Shown here: piece after piece, positions 35,222-44,700 of the stretch | Layout: each line of letters starts with the position of its first letter | How positions within the stretch are numbered: the first letter of the stretch is position 1 | Program-made: the position numbers and the translations under genes | DNA from: Oscillospiraceae bacterium | GTDB taxonomy: Bacteria; Bacillota; Clostridia; Oscillospirales; CAG-272 | Direction of reading: 5' to 3' | DNA length: 44,771 nucleotides | NCBI GenBank assembly: GCA_015064585.1 | Contig: SVRY01000003.1 | Location: 1 to 44,771, forward strand | The notes under the pieces: model-generated | Seen by the model: the letters and a program-made list of their open reading frames with translations, nothing else | The model's database searches: none | What the model was told of the DNA's origin: nothing

Positions 35222-36133
35222 TTATATTACCGTATCCAGCATTCTGTCAAGAGGTTTTATTGCCTTTTGGCGTACAGATTCATCAATTTCAATTGCATTT
35301 TTTTCGGTTTCCAGTATGTCAAGAAGCTTTTCCAGTGTATTCAACTTCATATCGGTACAGCAAGGTTTTGTTTTGGGAAAATAAAACTTTTTGCTCGGAT
35401 TTTCGCATATCAGCTTAAACAAAACACCTTCCTCGGTACAAATAATAAATTCGTCGCATTCACTTTGCCTTACATACGCAATGATCTCAGCAGTGCTTCC
35501 CACAAAATCGGACAGTGCCAATATCTCCTTTTCACATTCGGGATGTGAGAGAACCAATGCCTTGGGATGACACTCTATTTCATTTTTCAGCGCTTGCTCG
35601 GTAATTGCCGCATGAACAGGACAACAACCGTCATTAAGGATAATGTTCTTTTCAGGAACTTGTGCAGCAACATATCTTCCAAGGTTTTTGTCCGGGATAA
35701 AAAATATATTTTTATTTGGCAAAGCTTTGACAATATTAATTGCATTGGAAGAAGTAACACACACATCGCTTTGACATTTTAGTTCTGCTGAGGAGTTAAT
35801 ATAGCATACGACAGCAAGATCCTCATAGGCTTTTCGCATTTTTTCAATCTTTCCATTTTCAACCATATGCGCCATCGGGCAATCAGCCGTAAGATCGGGC
35901 ATGAGTACTTTTTTATCGGGATTGAGTATTTTGGCACTTTCACCCATAAAAAACACACCGCAAAATACAATCATATCTGCACTGCTTTTTTTGGCAATCT
36001 TAGCAAGATAGAAAGAATCGCCAACATAGTCGGCTACTTCCTGTATTTCTGAGGGTGTATAATAATGCGCGAGAATCACCGCATTCTTTTGCTCCTTCAA
36101 TTTAAATATTTTACTTTTCGTTTCTTCTTTCAT
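35222..36133 (-). CDS. nadA: Quinolinate synthase
   Basis: 4Fe-4S enzyme that condenses iminoaspartate and dihydroxyacetone phosphate to quinolinate. 303 residues with three-fold pseudo-repeats: ILAHYYTPSEIQEVADYVGDS, FCGVFFMGESAKIL (first Cys), VTSSNAINIV after SDVC (second Cys), HPECEKEILALSDFVGSTAEI and KPCCTDMKLNTLEKL (third Cys). ATG 36131-36133 follows AGAGG; the open frame to 36199 crosses the promoter and is rejected. First gene of the NAD operon. Confidence 0.97.
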   Translation of the reverse strand: MKEETKSKIFKLKEQKNAVILAHYYTPSEIQEVADYVGDSFYLAKIAKKSSADMIVFCGVFFMGESAKILNPDKKVLMPDLTADCPMAHMVENGKIEKMRKAYEDLAVVCYINSSAELKCQSDVCVTSSNAINIVKALPNKNIFFIPDKNLGRYVAAQVPEKNIILNDGCCPVHAAITEQALKNEIECHPKALVLSHPECEKEILALSDFVGSTAEIIAYVRQSECDEFIICTEEGVLFKLICENPSKKFYFPKTKPCCTDMKLNTLEKLLDILETEKNAIEIDESVRQKAIKPLDRMLDTVI

Positions 36134-36170
36134 CTTTAACCTCTTTGTAACGAAAAATTTGAATGGAAGC

Positions 36171-36199
36171 ATTATAACACACGATTTTACATCTGTCAA
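36171..36199 (-). promoter_or_regulatory. Promoter of the nadABC-niaR operon
   Basis: TTGACA (36194-36199), 17 bp, TATAAT (36171-36176), a perfect consensus on the minus strand. Confidence 0.92.
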
Positions 36200-36214
36200 G
36201 TTATCTGTAAAGTT
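36186..36214. promoter_or_regulatory. Candidate NiaR operator overlapping the nadA -35 box
   Basis: Two adjacent 12-bp direct repeats, ATCTGTCAAGTT (36191-36202) and ATCTGTAAAGTT (36203-36214), match at 11 of 12 positions. The same stretch is framed by an inverted TTTACA / TGTAAA pair (36186-36191 and 36206-36211). It covers the -35 box, where a repressor would block transcription. Assignment to NiaR is inferred from the operon. Confidence 0.5.
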
Positions 36215-36308
36215 TTTTGTAAGTTTATGATGGATGTAAATTCAGATTTAGCAATATTCCATTCTAAAAATAAATCCTGTGCGAAATTGTACCATAACAC
36301 GTTATAAA

Positions 36309-36345
36309 CAAAAAATTAGGATAGGCTTTTATCCCTATCCTAAAA
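36309..36345 (-). terminator. Terminator of the metF-flavodiiron operon
   Basis: TTAGGATAGG (36316-36325) pairs with CCTATCCTAA (36334-36343); TTTTTTG follows on the minus strand. The stop of the flavodiiron gene is about 60 bases upstream. The stem core is the same as in the terminator at 32525-32550. Confidence 0.85.
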
Positions 36346-36403
36346 TATAGTTTTTTATCGCCGAAAACCCGCGTAAATATCGATTGTCAGCAAAATACGA
36401 GTC

Positions 36404-37567
36404 TTATTTACCTTCTTCCCAAAGTTCATTTGCAAGACACACCAACGCAGACCTGCTTTCGTCATTTAAACCGGACATAATCTTGACCGATGTATCGGTA
36501 AAGGTCAGATTCTTGCTCTTTTCAAGCATTGTGCGCATAATTTTGTTCGCCATAGGCGCCCAGCTTCCGTTTTCGATCAAAGCTACTGTACGGTTGGAGA
36601 AATTGCGCTCTGTTAAATGATGGATAAATTCACGCATAAACGGGAATATCTCACCATTATACGTGGTAGTTGCTAAAACGATCTTGGAATATCGGAATGC
36701 GTCTTCCACCGCCTCTGCCATATCACAGCGGGCAAGATCATTTACAACCACCTTGGGGCATCCCTTCTCTTCCAGAAGCTTGGCAAGTTCGAAGACTGCT
36801 TTTTTCGTATTACCGTAAACAGAAGTATAGGCAATCACTACTCCCTCTTCTTCGGGAGTATAGCTTGACCATAAATTATATAAATTCATATAATAGTCCA
36901 GATTCTCGGTCAGCACGGGACCGTGCAGGGGACAAACAGTCGTGATATCCAGTCCCTTTGCCTTTTTCAAAAGAGTCTGCACCTGCGCTCCATACTTTCC
37001 GACAATTCCGATATAATACCGTCTTGCTTCGCACGCCCAGTCCTCTTCGGTATCCAGTGCACCGAATTTTCCAAAAGCATCTGCGGAAAACAGCACTTTA
37101 TCGGTGCTATCATAGGTCACAATCACCTCCGGCCAATGCACCATTGGGGCTGTAACGAATGTCAAATGATGCACTCCGAGATCCAGCGTAGAACCTTCTG
37201 ATACAACAATCTGTTTTTCAGGAAAATCGGTTCCAAAGAAGTTTTTCATCATATTAAATGCCTTGGCGGAAGAAACAATCTTCGCATCGGGATAGGTGTT
37301 TACAAAATCAACAATACCTGCGGAATGATCGGGCTCCATATGCTGTACCACCAAATAATCGGGAATTCTGCCTCCAAGTACGCTCTTCAGATTGGACAGC
37401 CACTGCGCCGTAAATGCGCCGTCCACAGCATCCATAACAGCAATCTTACTGTCCATGATCAGATAAGAATTATATGCCATGCCGTTTGGAACGATGTATT
37501 GACCTTCGAACAGATCTATTTCATGGTCATTTACACCCACATATAAAATATCTTTTGTCACATTCAT
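36404..37567 (-). CDS. fprA: Flavodiiron protein (FprA family A-type flavoprotein)
   Basis: Di-iron and FMN enzyme that reduces oxygen to water and/or nitric oxide, protecting anaerobes. 387 residues: a metallo-beta-lactamase domain with the iron ligands HMEPDH, APMVHWPE, FSADAFG and CPLHGP, then a flavodoxin domain from about 250 (VIAYTSVYGNTKKAVFELAK, phosphate loop) to ENGSWAPMANK. No rubredoxin domain is fused. ATG 37565-37567 has GGAG six bases upstream. It follows metF after 25 bases and is probably co-transcribed. Confidence 0.95.
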   Translation of the reverse strand: MNVTKDILYVGVNDHEIDLFEGQYIVPNGMAYNSYLIMDSKIAVMDAVDGAFTAQWLSNLKSVLGGRIPDYLVVQHMEPDHSAGIVDFVNTYPDAKIVSSAKAFNMMKNFFGTDFPEKQIVVSEGSTLDLGVHHLTFVTAPMVHWPEVIVTYDSTDKVLFSADAFGKFGALDTEEDWACEARRYYIGIVGKYGAQVQTLLKKAKGLDITTVCPLHGPVLTENLDYYMNLYNLWSSYTPEEEGVVIAYTSVYGNTKKAVFELAKLLEEKGCPKVVVNDLARCDMAEAVEDAFRYSKIVLATTTYNGEIFPFMREFIHHLTERNFSNRTVALIENGSWAPMANKIMRTMLEKSKNLTFTDTSVKIMSGLNDESRSALVCLANELWEEGK

Positions 37568-37592
37568 AGCAATCTCCATCATATTTTTATTT

Positions 37593-38471
37593 TTACTTTC
37601 CTAGAATATCCGAAAGGTTGCGCTGTATTTTTTCGGCAACATCGGGTTTATTCATGGAATACACATGTACATTGGTAATACCGTTGGCGTACAGATCGAT
37701 GATCTGGTCGGTGGCATAAGCAATACCCGCCTGCTTCATGGCAGCAGGATCATTGCCGAATTTGTCAACAAGGCTCATAAAACGCCGCGGCATAAAGGAG
37801 CCCGACAGTTTGATAGCTCTTTCCACTTGATTTGCATTGGTGATGGGCATAACTCCCGGAATGATCGGAACGGTAATACCCGCCTCACGGATCTTATACA
37901 GAAAATTATAAAGCAGGTTATTATCAAAAAACATCTGCGTGGTCAAGAAATCGCATCCGGCATCCACCTTCTCTTTCAGATAATAAATATCTGTGCGCTG
38001 ATTCTCGCTTTCGGGATGAACTTCGGGATAACACGCTCCGCCGATGCAGAAATCGGGATCGGCTTCTTTCAGTTCTCTGACAAGCTCCACTGCATGACGG
38101 TAATCCCATGTGCTGCGATCGGCATTTTCAAGCGCGGGGGGAATATCGCCCCGCAGAGCCATAATATTCTGAATACCTGCGGCTTTTATATCTGCAATAC
38201 GCTCCCGCACTGTTTTCTTTGTGGAGGAGACGCAGGTCAAGTGCGCCAGTGTGGGTACACCGTATAGTTCTTTGATATTTTTGGCAATTTCAAGGGTATA
38301 CCGGCTTGTCCCTCCGCCTGCCCCGTAGGTGACGCTCATAAAAAAGGGATGCAGTTTCGCAATCTCTTCGGTTGCCGTTTTTACGCTTTCAAAGGATGTT
38401 TCTGTCTTAGGAGGAAACACCTCAAACGACAAGGATAATGTATCTTTATTTAACAGTTCACTGATCTTCAT
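37593..38471 (-). CDS. metF: 5,10-Methylenetetrahydrofolate reductase
   Basis: FAD enzyme producing 5-methyltetrahydrofolate for methionine synthesis or one-carbon flow. 292 residues with SLSFEVFPPKTE (catalytic Glu), FMSVTYGAGGGTS, PTLAHLTCVSSTK, MALRGDIPP, and CDFLTTQMFFDN and IPGVMPIT further on. It has a strong promoter and AAAGGGG before the ATG. It heads a two-gene unit with the flavodiiron protein. Confidence 0.96.
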   Translation of the reverse strand: MKISELLNKDTLSLSFEVFPPKTETSFESVKTATEEIAKLHPFFMSVTYGAGGGTSRYTLEIAKNIKELYGVPTLAHLTCVSSTKKTVRERIADIKAAGIQNIMALRGDIPPALENADRSTWDYRHAVELVRELKEADPDFCIGGACYPEVHPESENQRTDIYYLKEKVDAGCDFLTTQMFFDNNLLYNFLYKIREAGITVPIIPGVMPITNANQVERAIKLSGSFMPRRFMSLVDKFGNDPAAMKQAGIAYATDQIIDLYANGITNVHVYSMNKPDVAEKIQRNLSDILGK

Positions 38472-38498
38472 TTGAATACCCCTTTCATTATTACAGTT

Positions 38499-38527
38499 AT
38501 TCTAATTCAATTACAGAAACTTGTCAA
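38499..38527 (-). promoter_or_regulatory. Promoter of metF-fprA
   Basis: TTGACA (38522-38527), 17 bp, TAGAAT (38499-38504) on the minus strand. Confidence 0.87.
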
Positions 38528-38631
38528 GATGTATCAAGCATTCTGTTTTTAAAACTTTTATAGATTAGGAAAGATGGCTAAATTTTAGTTTCATATATGT
38601 CTCAAATATTTTTTATTTAAAATTTAAAATA

Positions 38632-38660
38632 TTGACTTATATATAATTTAGTGGTATACT
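38632..38660 (+). promoter_or_regulatory. Promoter of the TIR-LRR giant gene
   Basis: TTGACT (38632-38637), 17 bp, TATACT (38655-38660). The 40 bases upstream are almost pure A and T, resembling an UP element. A leader of about 95 bases follows. Confidence 0.82.
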
Positions 38661-38763
38661 GTTGTTGAATATGCAATTATACTATCGAAGTTTTCCTTTT
38701 TACTCATTTTACTATGAAATACAGACAAACTACCTTCATATAAAACTACAGTGGAGAAAGCAA

Positions 38764-41700
38764 ATGACAATTTATCGGTGCAAGATGTGCGGCGGCACAC
38801 TGGAAATTCTGGGCGACTCTACCATCGCACAATGCGAATATTGCGGCTCCAAGCAGACGCTTCCCAAGCTTGGCAATGAAAAACGTTCGCATTTGTATGA
38901 AAGAGCGAACAATTACCGCAGAAACAATGAATTTGACAAAGCAAGCGCACTCTATGAACAATTACTAAATGAGGACGTCACCGATGCCGAGGCGTATTGG
39001 TCGCTGGTGCTCTGCCGTTACGGCATTGAATATGTGGAGGATCCCCGTTCGCATAAGCGTATTCCCACCGTTCACAGAGCGCAGTTTACTTCGGTATTTG
39101 ATGACAACAACTATAAAATGGCGCTAAAGTGCGCCAGCGCTTATCAGCAGTCCATCTACAAGGATGAAGCAAGGGCGATCAACCAGATTCAAAAAGGTAT
39201 CCTTGAGATCTCGGGAAAAGAAGATCCGTATGATGTGTTCATCTGTTACAAGGAAAGCGATGAACGCGGTAAACGCACACACGACAGTGTTATAGCAAAC
39301 GATTTGTACCATCAGTTGACCGGTGAAGGACTGAAGGTCTTTTATGCACGCATATCGCTGGAGGACAAAATAGGTACTGCCTACGAGCCTTACATTTTTG
39401 CGGCACTGCAATCCGCAAAGGTAATGGTGGTGATCGGCACAAGACCAGAGAACTTTGAAGCTGTTTGGGTGAAAAATGAATGGAGCCGTTTCCTTGCGCT
39501 GATCAAGAACGGCGAAAAGAAGGTTTTGATCCCTGCCTATCGGGATATGGATCCCTATAATCTTCCCAAAGAATTTGCTCATTTGCAGGCGCAGGATATG
39601 TCGAAATTGGGCTTTATGCAGGATCTGATCCACGGTATCAATAAGATACTGGAAAAGAATAAAGCTCCTTCGCACATTTCCGAGACAATTATTATCAATC
39701 AAGACAATCACGATACCGCTCCCTTGCTTCGCCGCGCTTATCTGTTTTTGGAAGACGGAAATTTTGAAAGTGCAGATGAATATGCCGAAAAGGTACTGGA
39801 TATCAATCCCGAATGCGCTGAGGCTTATATTGCCAAGCTATTAATTGAACTTCGCTTGAAGAGTGTTGCCGATCTTGCAAATTACGGTTATCCCATCGCC
39901 GCATCGCCAAACTATCAAAAAGCAATTCGTTTTGCCTCTGCCGAAAATCTGGAAACGATCAAGGGATATAATAATACCATTGTTCAGAAGATCGAAAGCA
40001 GGCGTACCGAAGATACATACAACAAGGCATTGGCTCATATGCAGGAAAACCGCTTTGATGAAGCGATCAGACAATTCCAATCGATCGCTTCGTATAAAGA
40101 TGCTGCGCAAAAAGCTAAGGAATGTATCGGACTGAAAGAAAGCCACCGATTGACAAGCGCCTATTCCCGCGCGTGTCAGTATTTAAGTGAAAATCAATTT
40201 GATAAAGCAATTGAACAATTCGGTTTGATTCCCGAATACAAGGACTCCAAGGCAAAGATCGAGGAATGCCTTGCCAAAAAGGAACAGAACCGCAAAGAAG
40301 CCATCTATACGCAGGCACTCCGCCGTGCCAAGCATCCTCAGGCAAGCGATGGCGATATCAAGAAAAGCATTGAGGAGCTGCGCACGATCTTTGATTACCA
40401 CGACAGTGCAAGACAGATCTCTGTACTGAAAGATTTGCTTGAACAATGGTATATCAACAAACGCGAAGAAGAAGAGGCTGCACGGATCGCGGCGGAACAA
40501 GAGCGCTTGGAACGTGAAAGGAAAGCAGAACTTGCGCGCATTCGCATGGAAAAAGCCAAGAAAACCGCCAAAAAAGCCGCTATTATCGGCATACCCAGTA
40601 TTGTGGCGTTGGTTCTTCTGGCAGTACTGCTGTTCAGTTTTATCATTCCGTTTATTCACTACCGTAAAGCAGACGGTTTACTCAACGATAAAAAATACGA
40701 CGACGCACAACTGATCTATGAGGAACTGGAAGGCTTTTTCGACAGCGAACAGCGTCTTACAGTCATTCATGCAATCAGCAGTATCCAAAACGGAAACTAT
40801 GAAGTTGCCATTGAGAATATGCTGGCATCGGGTGTGCCGGTCAACATCACTTACGGTGCGAAGGGCGGCGACCTCTCCGGAAAAACATATCTTTCTGCCG
40901 AAAATACCGCAGGTGTTGTTCCATTGAGTACATCGACCGAGCCAAAAATCATGCCCCTTGCTGCCAAAGAAACGTTAGCGGCAACCGAATACGCATACAA
41001 ATCTGCCGATGATTTCGACGGTTTGCTCCAGCCTACCAAAATGGGCTACCGCTTTGTAAAGTGGTCTCTTTCGGAATTCGACTATAAAGCAGGCGAAACC
41101 TTCTTCCTTTCTTTAAACGCCGTTTGGAGCGAAAAAGAATATGTAATCGAATATGATCTTGACGGCGGAACGCTCTCGGACACAAATCCCGCCGAATACG
41201 GAATCAATGACGAGGGCTTTACGCTTTCCAATCCCAAACGTGTGGGCTATACCTTCCTCGGTTGGTCGGGAACAGATCTAAATGAGCCTTCCCTGTCGGT
41301 CACTGTGGAAAAAGGAAGTGTCGGCGACCGAAGCTACAAGGCAATTTGGAAAGCGAATTCCTATACCGTTCATTTGGATCCCACAAGCGGTACCCTTTCC
41401 GAGCCGACCATGACCGTAACATACGACAAGGCATATACTCTGCCGATTCCCGTATGGAAAGGCCATACTTTCTCGGGATGGTTTGATAATAACAAAAAAG
41501 TCACAGACGGCGTTTATAAAAACACCTTTGATATTTCCCTTACCGCAAGATGGGATATCACAGAATATACTATCACCTATCAGCTAAACGGCGGTACCAA
41601 TGATGCCATAAATCCGCTTACCTATACGGTATATGATAAGATCACGCTGGCAGCCCCCACTAAACGGGGTTACACCTTTACCGGCTGGACTTTCGGCACA

Positions 41701-44700
41701 CAGACCGAGCCTGTTTTGAAGGTTACCATTGACCTCGGCACGGTTGGCAATCAAACTTTTACAGCAAATTGGAAAGCCAATTCCTATACACTGACCCTCA
41801 ATGCAAACGGGGGGCAAGTATCTCCTTCCTCTAAGACCGTTACGTTTGATGCAGCCTTTTCTCTGCCCGTACCCACAAGAAACGGCTATACCTTTGCGGG
41901 TTGGTATAACGGCAACAGCAAGTATACAAACGGTATTTGGAGCGATGCTTCCCACATCACACTAACGGCAAAATGGACGGCAAACAGCTATACCGTGACC
42001 TATGAGGACGTCAAACAACAAGTAAATGTGACATTTGATTATAATTACAGCACCTCACACCCGCTAATTGTTACCCTCAGACCCGGTGAAACGCTGAATC
42101 CTCCTACGAATCCTATAAGGGATAACTATTGGTTTACCGGATGGTATACCGATGCTAAGTGTACAACAGAATATACGTTCAACACAACAATCAGTGAAGA
42201 TTTGACGCTGTATGCCGGATGGGGACAGTTTGTTGAGATCAACGATACTACTTATCCTTGGTCGATATCATCCTCTAATTTGGTTTCCACCAATAAGAAT
42301 CACAATTCCACCTCTGTATATAAGATTACAGCGCCGTGTTCTGTCACCTTGTACTTTCAGTATAAAACTTCTTCTGAAACGAATTATGACAAATTGATCA
42401 TTGCCAAAAACGGGTCTGTCCTTCAAACCGTATCGGGATCTACTTCCTATACTTCTTATTCCATAGCAATGCAGAAGGGCGATTATGTTACCTTCACCTA
42501 CCAAAAGGATGGCTCAACCAGTTCCGGAGACGATTGTGCATATATTTACAATCTCTATGCCATCAGTGCGATTACATATACCTCTACTGCCACTGCGGGC
42601 ACAGTTTTGAAATATGATACCGCGTCGGATGTTTCGACATCTGTGGTATTCGGCGAATTTTATGAGCTGCCTATCCCGAAGCGCACAGGCTATGTTTTTG
42701 AGGGATGGTATAACGGAGCGCAAAAGATCGAATCGGGAAATTGGAGTATTGCAGGCAATACGGTATTAAAGGGAAAATGGAGTCCTGCACGCTACACGGT
42801 TACCTATGACGCAAACGGCGGCAATGTTTCTTCCGTAACGCAAAACGTGACTTATGATTCTTCCTACAGTGTACCTACTCCTTCCCGAACGGGCTACACG
42901 TTTGTGGGTTGGTACTCAGGCACGCTACAGTACAACGGCGGTATATGGTCAACTGCCGGCGACACTACGCTTGTTGCCAAATGGAGCCCCAAAACCGATA
43001 TTCCCTACACGGTAAATCATTATCTGCAAAACGCAAATGATAATAATTACACCAAGAATTCCACGCAAAACTTAAAAGGTACTGCCGATGGCAGCATCAC
43101 TCCTGCGGTGAATTCCTATCCCAACTTTATTTCTCCCGCAGCCCAAACCGTCACCATCAAGCCGGACGGCTCGCTTGTTGTAAACTATTATTATAACCGA
43201 GTGACCTATAACATGACCTATGTTACCAACGGCGGAGAAGAGCTTGGTGTACGTGCATTCAAGTATCAAGAGAATCTTGTGCTTTCCACCCCCAAACGAA
43301 GCGGCTACACCTTCGGCGGTTGGTTCACCGACAAGGCACTGACAAAGCTCTACAGCGCGCCCCAAACGCTCACCGCCAATACAACGCTGTATGCTTACTG
43401 GAAGGAGGAAAACAAGCCCTCCGATTTCACGTACAGCGGCACCGACAGTATTACCGTCAGCGCATTTAAGGGCAGCGGTACTGCATTGTGTATCCCCGCT
43501 TACATCGGCGGCGTTCCCGTTACCGTCATTTCCGACTCTGCCTTTGCCGATAATACTGCCATTACAAAGGTCATTGTTCCCGAAACGGTAACCAAAATCG
43601 GAGAAGGTGCATTCAAGGGCTGTAACGCCGTTACCGATATTACCCTTCCTTTTGTGGGCATGAGTATGTCGCCCGATCTACCTAGACACGGTGTATTCGG
43701 TTATATTTTCGGATATACCAATACCGGTAAATATGGCAGCTCTTCCAGTGATCGTACATATTATGAAAATAATGAGTATTCAAATACGCAGTACGGCAGT
43801 ATTTCCGGCACCGTATGGCAATATTCTTCGCAGGATTACGACTACTCGGGTTACTACTATTATACGTCTTACTGCTACTACATCCCCACATCTATTAAAA
43901 ACGTAACCATCACGGTACAAAAGGAGATTCCGGTTGCCGCGTTTAACAATTGTAGCTTCATCAAGAAGGTTACACTGCCCGGCGGTGCTACCTCCATCGG
44001 TGCCTATGCATTCCAAAACTGCACGGGTATTACTTCTATGCAGATTCCGTCAACCGTGACCGAAATCCGGCAGTATGCCTTTGCGGACTGTATCAATCTG
44101 CAAACCATCACGCTGCCAAACGGCGTTTCTACAATCGGCTATTATGCCTTTAGCGGCTGTACCGCACTTAAGAGAATGAACAGTAGTACCGACGGTCTTA
44201 TCAATCTGCCAACAAGCCTTACCGTTATTTCGGATTATGCATTTAAAAATTGCACCGAGATCACAAAGGTGGTATCCGGCAGTATTACCTCCATTGGCAG
44301 CTATGCTTTATCGGGATGCAGTAATCTCACCGTACTTAACAGTAATCCCGCAGGCACGCTCAGTATTCCCTCCACCGTAACCTCCATCGGTGACTTCGCC
44401 TTTGAGGATCTTTCCTCCATGACAAAGATCATTGTTCCAAGCTCGGTAACCAAGATCGGCAAGGGAGCATTCAAGGGCTGTAACGCCGTTACCGATATTA
44501 CCCTTCCTTTTGTGGGTATGAGTATGTCGCCCGATCTACCTAGACACGGTGTATTCGGCTATATTTTCGGATATACCAATACCGGTAAATATGGCAGCTC
44601 TTCCAGTGATCGTACGTATTATGAAAATAATGAGTATTCAAATACGCAGTACGGCAGTATTTCCGGCACCGTATGGCAATATTCTTCGCAGGATTACGAC

